Shown in pieces: positions 35,358-47,400 of a stretch of DNA of 64,000 nt. The stretch is from Datnioides undecimradiatus (taxonomy: Eukaryota > Chordata > Actinopteri > Lobotiformes > Datnioididae), in NCBI GenBank assembly GCA_008933995.1, contig WARS01000010.1:13794996-13858995 (forward strand), written 5' to 3'. Every line of letters starts with the position of its first letter. Positions within the stretch are counted from its first letter, which is position 1. Both the position numbers and the translations under genes were made by a program. The notes beneath the pieces were generated by a model. That model did not search any database and was not told where the DNA came from. It saw only the letters and a program-made list of their open reading frames with translations.

Positions 35358-35363
35358 TTTATA
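35358..35363 (-). promoter_or_regulatory. TATA box of putative col21a1 promoter
   Basis: TATAAA lies on the minus strand in the context TTTATAAAGG. It is about 28-30 nt upstream of the proposed first exon, the canonical spacing for a TATA-driven start, and that exon ends in a consensus donor. No other equally good TATA-plus-donor arrangement was noticed between the start codon exon and zcchc2. Confidence 0.5.
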
Positions 35364-35429
35364 AACTGTGGCTAGCTTCACCACAGAGTGTGACACCGCG
35401 GAGGCCGGTGTGGATCTAATGTGGATTAG

Positions 35430-35452
35430 CACACACACACACACACACACAC
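35430..35452. repeat. (CA)n microsatellite upstream of putative col21a1 promoter
   Basis: About 11 CA units roughly 70-90 bp upstream of the proposed TATA box. Confidence 0.9.
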
Positions 35453-36845
35453 GAACACACAAGACACATGGGATGTGTGGACTGACAGTAGTGTTAGTGT
35501 TTGTGTGTGGAAGTGTCAGATTTTCAGTTTTGATCACACTGAGTCAACACTAACATGTGCCATATAGTTAATATTATACACAGAGTGAACAGTTTCAGTT
35601 TGTCACTTTGTAGTTTATAAAGGCTCGGCGATGGGCTCCATAACAGGGCTGATGACGCATGAAGAGATGCGGGCTCTTATTTTGAAATGAAGGGATCGTG
35701 TGATGATTAGCTGAAAACCATGATCAGTGGCCGTGAGATAAACTGGAGCAGGGCTGCGGTTTAACAGCCGGCGTGTTTTCACTGCAGCTGTGCAGGAGCT
35801 GAATTCAATTACAGGTTGAAGAAGCCCCGTGGGAGGAAATGAAAAAGCATCTGCGGTATATGTCAGACCTCTGTGATGCTCTGCAAGTAATGATTCAGCC
35901 ACTACTCACTCAAATGTAATTGAAATCAACAGTATAAACACACACATTTGCACTGCATACAGACTAATAACTGAAGATTCTTATTAGACTAATCTCATGT
36001 GACCCAGCTGATAGTTACTCAAACTGAATGTGGATTTAGTTTTGATTTTATTATTTTACTGTCCATAAAAGCCTGATATCTCTCATTCCTGTGTGCACAG
36101 AGCTCCGCTGTTATTGGAAATGATGAAAGAAGCCAAAAAAACAAAACTCCTGCACTCTGTCCATCAGTTGTACTCATTCTATTATAGTTTTGATCTTGAT
36201 TAAAGTCTGAAGCCTGAAGTGTTGTTGGAGTCGTAATCCAACGCAACAGTCCATCAGACTTACAACAAGACCAGACTTTTCAAAAACTACAGAGCCACAT
36301 CATAAAAACCCGCTGAGCCACAGCGCAGCGCTGGGTGCCATGTTCCTGAGTTGAATCTCACAAACACGTGCTGCTGTAAATACCTGCTAAAGCATCAACT
36401 GCAGATTATTCTGCCAGTGAAAGCTTTTTGAGCAACATTCTTACAGATTTGTAACGTTTGTACAGATGTTCTGAGCGTTTTTAAAGAAAGTATGCGTTTA
36501 TTACAACATTTTACAGATTTATGTGCTTTTTGGAAAGCAGGAGAAGCAGTGACACACTGTTGGATTTTGTCTTTTAATGAGCTGGCATTTATGCAGATTG
36601 GACTTTTTGCTCTAGAGCAAGTTCTGTAAAACTAAAAAAAACCATCCCGGCTGTCAAATCAGGCTGACTCACTCACTGTACGCACGAACAAAGAAGCAGG
36701 GCTCTGCACGAAAGTAAGAAGAATCAGTTTAGCTTTAAAGGAAAAGTCGCGTTGCTTTGGCATCTTTCAGCGGGAGCAGACTGAAGGAGATGCAGCAGCT
36801 TCTGGCTCCGTGTTCATACGAGGACCTCTGAACTCTGAACTGCCG

Positions 36846-36859
36846 TTGCCCCCTGTTGG
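36846..36859 (-). promoter_or_regulatory. CTCF-like motif, reverse orientation
   Basis: On the minus strand it reads CCAACAGGGGGCAA, matching the CTCF core except at one or two tolerant positions. It points toward lower coordinates, convergent with the motif at 23647. Confidence 0.4.
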
Positions 36860-39539
36860 AGCAGCACAGTGGAACTGCTCTCAGAGACTGCTCTCTGCTC
36901 TGATCGGGGCTGCTGTTCCCTCGGTGCTAGCTGGAGGTTTTGCTCTTGCCAGGACCTTTCCGTGCTCGGGGAATAAACAACAATTTAAAAAAAAAAACAA
37001 AAAAAAAAACAGCAAAAACACAGCAATAAAAACATGTTCAAATATGGTCTGGTTGGACTTCCTGTCCAGCCAGACCACATGAAACTGGACAACACAGGGG
37101 ATGATGACAAGCTCCAAGTCTGTGCTTATTGCAGAGGAATGCTAAGAGAAGTATCAATTCAGTTCAGTTTGGGAGGCAGGAGAGTGTGTTCTCCCACGGT
37201 TCATGCTGAAATTCATCTAAAATAGATTCAGCATTCAACTCAAAGTACCTGCTGCATGGACCTATGTTGATGGGATGGAGCTTATGGACCAAACCCCTAT
37301 GCACTAAATACACTACAGTTCAGGCCAGCATTCACCTTTTTCATACTCTTATGTTAGAAATGTCACTGAGTCAAAGGGTGTGTCTGAAAAGCCAATAGCA
37401 GGTGGTGTAATTGTCCAGAACATCAAGCATGTGGCCTCTCCTGACTCATTTCTCTAAATTCAGCTCAGTCTCTCAGCAAACTTGTGCCTTTTCTCACCCT
37501 CTTACATCCGACCTGATGTTTGAGCTGCAGGATGTGATGTCAGAAACAGGAAGCTGCTTGTTTGACTGTTCAGATCCAGACTGAGCAAATGCTGCAGTGG
37601 CCAGTCTCACCCAGCGACACATCCTCAAACACGGAGAAGTTGCACCCAGCAGCCACATTTACTGTCAGTACCCTGGCTGGAGTCGTTGTCTGTGTAACTG
37701 TCTCATTTCTCCTTTAGAGGGCAGTATTGTCTAAGTGAAAGTCAGTGAAGCAGTCATTTAAGTCTTTCCCTTTCCATTATTTACCTAAAATTAAAGAAAC
37801 TTCACAAATAGAAGCAAAAATATCCATTTGATTGTAAAATTTTGCAGAAATTGTTCAAAAAGAAGATGAAAACACATTGTGCGGCGTCTCAAGCATTCAC
37901 AAAATCAATTTTAATCATAATCTTCCATGCATCCCAGATGCTGCCTTCTTGTTTTATCATGGATGTTTTAATGACCAGTTGGCTCGACTGCTGCAGTAAA
38001 CCGTTCACGGTGCTGGCCCTCCCAAAGAGCGCACAGACTGGTTACAGCTCATACTGAACACAACTGTCAGAGCTGGAATCAAAAGAGAGGTGCTCGCAAC
38101 ACCCTGTTCTAACATCTCTGCACTACAGTTTGATCTAGGATCAGGTCCTTGTTCTTCCTATGAAAGTGTTTCTAAGCTCTCTTGATAAGATGCACAAATT
38201 ATTATTTCTGATTTACTTGAATGTTTTTGTATTTTGATTTATTTTGTCTGTATAAGTTGCTATATAACAAGTTTATGTTACATATAAATAACTTATTTCC
38301 ATGCAATTATATTTGTACTATTTTAGTAATAGTACAATTAATAGTAGTTTTAGTACTATCACAGATGGAGTTTAAATGCCAAAAGGCTGATTTTCATTTA
38401 AAGTGTAAGTCAGTAATTTAAATATAACACTTTATCATATAATATCACATAATAATAGCATATAAAGTCATATTATTTGATTATACGTCAACATTTAGTT
38501 GTCCATGCTCTAATACTGCATGATAAAACTGACTGTGACGACTTAAAGAACCTGGATCTTTAAACTGCCCCTGATTTTACTGCAGAAACTTTGACAACAA
38601 GAACTATTCAGTCTGAGACGTTGCTGACCTCCGCTCTGTGCACCTGGGTTTAAAGCAGAGTGTTGATGAAACAATCTGGACTCCAGGGCTGAGAGATTTA
38701 TTTGATAACCGAATATTTATGCATCTCCAACAGGCAAGCTATTGTCATATTTTCTTGCCACTGCACACTGCGTCACATTTATTGGGCTGTGTTTGCAGAA
38801 TCCTTGCATGATACTTATAATTTTATTATTTACACAGCCACAAAGGAATCCACAGCACTGGCATATCCAATGCTGCAAACACATATAGTGGTTGGTATGA
38901 AATGGCTGAAGAACAAAAATCGAGATGAACTGTGTTATTGTTTGGGGTTTTTTTTTTGCTGTAATCTTGAGATCATAGGTTAATTCTTTTTTTATCTCGT
39001 GGAAAGGAAGATGGCTTCTCGTGGGAACAGGTCAATGAACCACATGTCCGAGTATCCACAACCATGGCAACGATGACGCTGAGTGACAAACAACTTCTTA
39101 TTTTAATGCAATACCTCTGCTGTCAGTGAGGATGATATTGATGAGCCTACTGAATGAGAGCTCTTATCATATAGACCCATGCACCTGATCAATGTGAACG
39201 TTTAGAAATATAAAGAGGGTGTTATAACACGGTCACTGCCTCGTTATCCAGAGACAGGGTTATGACATAGTTAAGTCGAGGTGGCTTTTAAAAAATTGCA
39301 TGCTCGTTCTCGGCTTCCGTAGATATGAAAATGGCATGCTCACAAAGGTAAAAGGCTTCCTCCGCGCTTAACTGACATCGATAGTGCTGTCATGGCGACG
39401 GGACTTACTGAATATACACATATACGGTACGGAGACGAGTTCAAATGTTTACCGTAAAACAACGTTAAATGGACCGAAGTAGTGCGCACACCTGTAAATA
39501 GTAGTTTATGCCGTTTTATTTACAGCATGTTGACTGTGG

Positions 39540-39814
39540 GTCACAGCCAGTCCGCTAACGGTCGCGCGGTGGCAACAGTGAACTAACTGTGCATAGCTAC
39601 TCTCCCGGAAATGAGCAGTAGAAGAAGAAGGTTACGTGGGGAGAGATCCATGGCTACAGTACTATCGCCGCGTCAGATGATTAGCTAATACTGAAAACAC
39701 TGGTTGACGACTTACAGCTGGACTCCCTTTAAAGCAGAACGACACGGTGTAAGCTGTCAATAATGTATATTGGTCCGTCAGTTCCAATCTGAAGCCTCTC
39801 CCGCAGCGCCGATA
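39540..39814 (+). promoter_or_regulatory. zcchc2: Probable zcchc2 promoter and 5' UTR
   Basis: This stretch is richer in CG dinucleotides than its surroundings (for example ggtcgcgcggtgg) and has an ETS-type CCGGAA at about 39605-39610. It lies directly before the first coding exon. No TATA box is evident, consistent with a housekeeping-type promoter. The start site cannot be placed from sequence. Confidence 0.45.
39763..39792 (+). promoter_or_regulatory. Upstream ORF in zcchc2 5' leader (MYIGPSVPI)
   Basis: An ATG followed by eight further codons and TGA ends 22 nt before the zcchc2 start, in a different frame. If the transcript begins upstream of it, it could damp translation of the main frame. 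Confidence 0.4.
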
Positions 39815-40603
39815 ATGCCGAATATGAAGCCACCGGTGAAAACGGGCGAGGAAGGAGGCGACGAAACGGCCGAGGACGATTCATTGGATCAATCGGAGCA
39901 CCAACATATTCCCAGGGCTGTGCCTCCCTCCTCGGTGTCGGACAGACTGGATGACTCGCCCAGACCCTATGGATATCCATCACAGCTGGATAAAGAGACT
40001 GTTTTCGAATGGTTCGGCCTCCATCTGAACCCCGCTAAGCGGATCGAGTTCATGTGCGGGCTGCTACATATGTGCCAACCCCTGGAGCTCCGCTTTTTGG
40101 GATCCTACTTAGAGGATCTCGCAAGAAAAGATTATCATGTTTTAAGAGACTTCGAGTTTCGGGCAAATAGCCCGAGTGATCTGGGAGTTTTAACAGACGT
40201 GGTTGACCCGGTGGTTAGGTCCAAACTCCTCGTCTGCTTGTCCCTCCTCGGGTCTGACAGCAGGGAATGTGCTGGAATACTCTTTCGGATACTGAGCCAT
40301 GTAGATCCGGCCTTGTTCTACAAAAACTACCCCCTTCCTCCTTTCAGGGACCTTCAGCACCACTCGTCCCATCCGCCGTGTCAGGACGGGAACGTGTACG
40401 GACTGTCAGAGCAAAACTGCGGCTTCTCCGCTACCGACACGGCGGTAGGACCTCTGGAGCAGTTGGCGCTGCTTTTCACCATGGCCTGCCTACACCCAGC
40501 CTTCCATTTCCACCAGCGGGAGATGGTCCGGGGGCTGCTCGACAAAATAGAGCTCGCCATGGAGGAGGAGAGACGTCAGCTTAGAATAAACGCCCAGACC
40601 ACG
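39815..40603 (+). CDS. zcchc2: zcchc2 coding exon 1
   Basis: 263 codons, phase 0 out, donor GTAACG. It holds the acidic N-terminus and the whole conserved N-terminal domain. The frame stays open to 40624, so intron retention would add only seven residues. Confidence 0.95.
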
Positions 40604-43600
40604 GTAACGTTAATGAGCAATTAGCCAACATTAGCATTCTAACATGATAAGCTAACCCTGTTCCAAACTTGCACAACTTGCACTTGTGCGTTGCTCCCCT
40701 TTGTAACATGACTGGCTGGACCTCAGAATTAATTCAACTATGCATTTATTGTAAATTACACATTAATATGTAACGCAACATGGCACCCTGGTCGAGTATG
40801 CCAATTAGTAGAGCAGTGGACGATTCTTTCACAGTACGAGCTGTCGCCCATGGCACACGGCTAATGCTAACAGAGCGTGGAAGCTAACTAAAAGATAAGC
40901 TAACGCTAGTTAATCTGCCAGCAGCTAAAGTTTGGACGTCGCTTTTAACCAATAAAACATGGCACGTGAATATGTGATGAATATCGCTGTTACGTTACCT
41001 ACTATGACGAAAGAAAAAGAGTATTTGTTATTGTTGTTATGGGCCAACGATGGCAGCCGTTATCTCTCTTAATACTACGTACGATTAAAGTCGTTTATTG
41101 GACGCTTAGCTCAGCTGTGCCCTTTAATAACACCCATACATTACCAAGCGCGGTTCCTGCACTACAGTCTGTGTATCTGACAGTCTGCACCTTCAGATTG
41201 TCTGTGCCAGCTGCTCTGCGCTGCAGGAGTTAAAATGTGGTTACACTTGTGGCTTTTCAGCCAGCCGACACTTTCTCCAGCTCTTTAATGAATCCAAACC
41301 CGCAGCCGAGGCTGATCATGCCGATCACTTCCACCTTTGCTGCAGAGGTTTTATTAATCACCACAGCGTGTGTGGGGCTCGTTAAAGCGGAGTGAAATCC
41401 TGCACCTGTTACTTCTCAGTTTCGTTTAGTAGAAACAGCCTGACTGCCGAGGCTATGAGCAATGCAAATGATGACTAAAATTACTAGAGTGAGCATCTGC
41501 CCACTTATCACACAGCTGTGCCTTCTTTAATAACGCAATCATTAAATTCATCAGAGCATTTAATGAAACTAAAAAATCAAACAATGATATGAAATAGAGA
41601 CATGCCTGGAAATGGAGGCATGTGTGTGAGAAGGGCTTTATTTACACAACAGGGATCGTTTTTATGTTGCCAGTGTTGGGCAACCCAAGGGTTGTCAATG
41701 CAACATGTATTAAGGCTTAGTAGCCTGTGTTGCTGAAACACGATGGTGACTGAATTTCAAGCTTTGTTATCCAATAATGTAACACCAGTGTTTGCATGTT
41801 GCCATGCCAAAGAAACCAATTACAGCTCAGAATTTGGTTTTCATTTAAATCAGAAAGGGAGATACAGATTAAAGAGACTAAACCCCGAGAAAGATCTGTC
41901 AAAGTCACTCCATGACCTTGCCGCATGGGTTCAGCAGAGCTCATCAGTAACTGAAGTCAGAAAATCAAAATTTGTTCATAGAGGGGAGGGTCTGGTTGGA
42001 ACTAATGTGAGAAGAGCAAGTAGCAACCTCCAGGTGCTGAGTGGGAGACACCTGCCAGTAGAGGAAAGATAATTCCAAGCATACCTCTACATTACAAAAC
42101 TGCAACCAGGACATGTCTATTGTGTTTCCAACTCAGTTGAGATGAAACCACACCCTCTTCTCTCTGAAAGTCTTGACAGCATTTGACAGGATGGAAAAAA
42201 AAAAAACTGGGGACACAACAATATCATTGTATTTATGGATTTTGGTGAAACTAAATCATATTCTAAGGACAATACCTCACTTTCTACTTTTCCTTTTAAT
42301 ATCCTCTGGTCATTCTGCCTGAACCATGAGGTTTCCTGCTCGGCAGATAGCTGTATCTGACCTGACATGACAGAGGTCAGTTTGACTACAGGGAATCCAG
42401 CACAGTGGTGCTTTTCGAGTGTGGTATGGCACCACCATGATCCTCACTCAGGCTTCCAGAGGTGTGCGCCAGCTAATGCATGAATAGTTGCCGTGGTGCC
42501 CGTCAAACCAAAGTGGGCATGGTTTCATCTAAACTGGATTGGTGCCACCGGGATGGGTAGATTGCCACTGATGTCAACAACTGACATGTTGTTGTCACCT
42601 TAGTGATACCTGAGCAGTCCTGGAGGCAGCATCTAGTGTCAGTTTGAGGACACTTCATGAGGAAACGATGGTGGTTGCAACGTCTGCACAGCATTCTGTG
42701 CTTTCTGTTTCTGCTCCGTCACTCAAGCACTCACTGTTTACTATTTGTGTCTCCATAGTCAGTCTTCGTTGTTCGTCAGTGTCCGCTCTGGTTCAAGAGT
42801 TAACGACTTTTTATTCCTCTACTTCCACATTGATTGAACCTGCAGGCTGCTGATTGGACCTGCTTCCTCTGCTTGGGTCTGGGTTATTATTCAGCTGGAT
42901 TAAACTCTCCAGTCTGTTGAAACACCACAGAGGGCTCCCACCTTCATTAACAAAGATGATAAATGATTTCTGCAGACTGATTGATTGTTTCAGTGTGTAA
43001 ACGTATAAATGGAATAACCTTAAACATGACGGGAATCCAGACCTGTTCTGCAGCAGACTCTTAAATGTCAGAGCTCCCCTACATGGTGCATGTGGCGGCA
43101 CAGTTACAGTAGGGATACATGTTAGTTAATGTAATAGGGGCCGCCTCTGTTCTAGATGGATCCATGAGGCTGACATCAGTGCGAGCCCAAGCCTGGCCTG
43201 GCGAAGATGCTCCACTCTTAATAAAATCACACATGCCATTTATGGTCTCTGGACTGTGGAGCTGTCGAATGTGGTAGAAGACAGAGGTCGAGAGAGCAGT
43301 GAGGGAGAGGGCGGTTGGGAACCAGAAGCAGTTCCCGGTGTTTCCTGTGTTTGCAAAGTGTCTGGTTGGTTGCTTTCGCGAAATCCAACATGGATGATGC
43401 AGCTCCGTATGTTGTATGACTTTGTTCGCTCTTCACTGTCTTCGGTAATCGATTATTTAACGTGGGATTATGATTCATCAGAGACATTAATGTTTGCTTT
43501 GGGCTCTTTAATCCCAGTCCCCGTGTATGGCAGAACTAAAAGTTATCACAAAAATGTACATGGTGGTTTTGGGCTGATCTGCCAGGATTTCCCTCACAAT

Positions 43601-44394
43601 AACTTAAAATAGGTTCTGGGAAAACAAACAAACACAAAAACCAAACTGAGGTGGCCGATCCACCTTCGCCCTGTGCTCAAACAATAGAGGTTAGCACTGA
43701 TTTACTAATGGAGGGCCATGATTTAACTTGAGTGTAAGGGTTTTAGAATAACATAAACACAGCGCCTGGGACACATGTTACGATCATGCTGTCAGGAGCG
43801 AGTAACCGACTCCACGTGTTTTTGGTCTCCAGGACCTGACGGGTCAGAAGGTGGATTACCTGCCCTCCCCGACAGCTCTGGGCGAGTGTGCCGCCGCCCA
43901 TCCTCCATGTCAGAGCCGGCGCTCCAGCCGCTGGGCAGCACAAAGAGAAGGTAAATGGAAACGGGCCACGCATTCCACATATATTACACATATGCTTTGT
44001 CATTACTGTTCAGTTCCTACAGGTATAAGCTGGGAAGCATTGATTTGTGGATTTAATCAGGTTCACTCGTCCTGGTTTTACTTTAATCACGTTTACTCTG
44101 CCAAACTAGTCTGAGAGTGAACACCGTGCAAAGCCGCCAAACTAACAGGTGTCCTCCACAAAGCAGGGACATTTGTCTCTGTTGCCAGTTTTCTTTTTCA
44201 GTCTGATTTTAATATATGCAGCTTTCCTTTTATTAACTGTATGAATAGTTAAAGTGTGGGGACACATAGGAAGCACTGGTTGACTCACAGCAATGCTCTC
44301 TGGTGTTGCAGCGGTGCACATAGAGGGAATTGTGCTCAGGAGCATCTCACGGACCAGAACAGACAAGGAGTACAAATTTGAGGTAGGTGATGGT

Positions 44395-44434
<40 letters not shown>

Positions 44435-47400
44435 GACCCTTCCTATACAACAAATACATCCCCAGTGTCCCAGTCCCATAGCTGCTTCTGCTCCTGCCAT
44501 GTCTTTCAAACAAGTGGCATTCCATTACAGTTAGTGCAGAGCATGTGATGGTTGGTTATCTGTTAGACAGCAGCCTCTGTTGCTGTTGTGTCCTTGCTGA
44601 ATCACGATCAGGTCAAAATACATCATGGACCTGGCCGATCACTACCCCCAGCCATCAGCTGTCAGCCTTCATATCCTCAGCACGGTCTGCGCACGAGGTG
44701 TCTCTCTGAAAGGCGTCTGCTTTCCTTGCTCTTTGGCATCCTGCTCTCCCCGGCGTGTGTTGTGCTGGTTATACCAGTGCCAGCTTGGAAGTCAGGCTTT
44801 TCATCTCCAGCACGGTGACATTTCTGGTGGGGTCGAGCCTGATTGGAACAGCCCTGTATGCTGTAGCACCTTCTCCCCGCGTCTGTATTGTCACAGGCCC
44901 AGCTGTGAGTCTGCAGGTTATTTGTTGTCAGCAAATCCGCAGCATGTCTTTATTTCTCTTTCTGCGCCCACTGGACAATGCACTCAGCTCATCCCAGACT
45001 CCAGTTCCACGGTGCCAAGCTGGTGGTGGCTCCTCACTGCTGATGAGCTCGTCCCTTCAAAATGAATGGTTCCCAAACACGGATTCACAGCAACGAACGG
45101 CAGTATTTCGCCCTCATTTACACAACTAAAATTCAGTAAGACAGATGGAGAGAGGAGACTAAGTCCTGTTGGCTTGACTGAGCTTTGACAATCAGGCCAG
45201 GAGCACTCAGAACAGCGAGCCGTTCTCACTCTCCATCTGCTTATACTGGACCACACCACCGCCACACACATGCACCAATATGAACGAGATGCAGTAGAAT
45301 GTGACTGTTCACACACAAACTTAAGCACATAAAACACTAATACTGTGGCTTTTATAATTACATAGTTGAAATACCTCCAAAATCCTTTACCGTAAAGCTT
45401 TGTGCAGGAAGCAGAGACCATGTCAGTCATATTGAATTCAGGCCGGCCGATCTTTGATCAGGCCATTATTCACAAATAAGCACCATGCTACTGCTCCCGT
45501 CATTTATGGAGAGATTCCTACTGCACACACGTTTCACTCCGCACTCGCGCTCATGAGTAACTCCTGAGCTCACATGTCTCAGAAAAGACACATTACACTG
45601 CGTGCTGACGGGAGTGGCACATGGTCTCACATGTTCTTTGCAAGTCCATCTGAAACATCTGTTCTTTTCTTTTGTTAACAGTTCTTTTCTTTTTTTATTA
45701 CATTTTGTCTTGTACACAGATGGAAAATCTTCACAAAGGAGAATTTTTATGTAAAGTACAACTTTTATAAACTCAGCTATTGCAGAACTTCACTGTATGT
45801 GGCTTTTAAATGAGTGTAACTTATGTAATACATGAGAGAGAGAGAGAGGGAGCGATAAGGGACTGCATTTACTATTTGTAAGTTTCACTGACTCACTTCC
45901 ACTGCCTGATAAGGCTCAGCTCGACACTGTTGGAACCATTCCTCTTTCATTTCCATTGTCAAAAGTTGTGAATCGCACCAGATGCTTGGTGCTTCGCTCA
46001 AAGTTCCAAGCGAGCTGAGCTGATACTAAACGGTGGGGAGAAGACCCTGTGGACCTGTGGTTAGTCAGAGAACTGTCACTAGAATGTTCACTGGCACAGC
46101 ACAGCCAGAGTCATCAGCTCGCCTGCCCTGATGTCAGATATCCCAAACCCTCCTGTTGGTCTCAGCAGTCTCCTGCTCACCAAACAGCTGAGTGCCACAT
46201 TGCTATGACGATCAGCTGAGAGCCCCCTCTATATATTATTATTGTCATACAGTTGATGATTGATGAACAATTGATGACACAGATCAGCAAAACCTGTATG
46301 ACGTTATCATGTCTGTTTAGGTTGTGCAGTTACTCTTTACCATGGCTTTGTCTTCTGAAGCACAGACATACCCCCATTGCCTAGTGTTTTCAGACTGTTC
46401 ATTGTAGTGATGGAGAGTGTCCGCTGCTGTGTTTCAGGTCAAGTGGTCGGACTCTTCTTCTACCCGTGTCAACAAAACCCACCTGGAGCTGGAGAATTTC
46501 CTTCTCAAGGTACCCACTTTACTTTGTCTTATCCATTTCCAAGTGCACAGACAAACCTGTCAGCGTTAAAGTGCCTGCAGCCCAGGAATTATGCTACTGT
46601 TGGGTGACATATACAACCACAAAGGGTTAAATATAGAATTAATGAAAAAAAGACATTAGGAGAAAATAATAATTCTATAAATGAATCATGAAAATACATA
46701 AATGACTTACATTTTTGAACTAATTATAGAAATGATTAAAACGAAACACAGTTTCATTTTAATAACTCTGCATGTTGTCAGTGTTGTCATGTCCTCCCAT
46801 TTCAGCCAATTGTATTTTACCCTACTTAGCCACTTAGCTCCCGTTAGCTGAAAACAATACACACTGTCATATGAGGAAAATCATCTGAAAATATGTTTTG
46901 AGTGTGACAACAAACATCTTTTTAGCATTAGTTTAACGAATCAGCTCATGCTAACTACAGAGCTAACTTAAGACTAAATAAGCTAACGTATGAGCTGGGG
47001 TGATTACGTGCCTCTAAGTGAGCCCAGTGTTAGCTAGCCCATGTTGTATTGAGCAGCTATGCAGAGTGCTGAGGAACATCTCATATCATCAGATGTTCAT
47101 AACTCAGCAACACGGCTCTTCTGCCTCAGCTCAGTCACAGTTCAGGTTCACGATCTGGTCTGTTTCATGTGAGAACAGTAAAACAACACTGTGACTGTCT
47201 CCCACGTTCCATCACTGATATAATCATAAAGCAAACAAACATCCACTCTGACTGCAGAACCTGCACACGCTCACAGTGAGCCCTCCAGCTGTGTTCAGAG
47301 TTAACCAGCCCCATTCAGAATCAGGCCTGTGGGTGAATATCATACCACTCTGAGTTAAACCAGATTAAAGTCAGCCGCTGTGTTTACCTGAATGTCTGTA

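Larger units (their letters stand above)
35331..39539. other. Intergenic region between divergent col21a1 and zcchc2
   Basis: About 4.2 kb with no supported gene. It holds a CA tract (35430-35452), A-rich runs near 36987-37011, and a CTCF-like motif at 36846-36859. The open frames are short and random-looking. Confidence 0.6.

Noticed and set aside
37711..37724. cctttagagggcag as another CTCF site
   Set aside because: Three deviations from the core; too weak to list.
44984..45430. 148-codon minus-strand frame in a zcchc2 intron
   Set aside because: No recognisable domain, no splice context and mixed composition; probably random.
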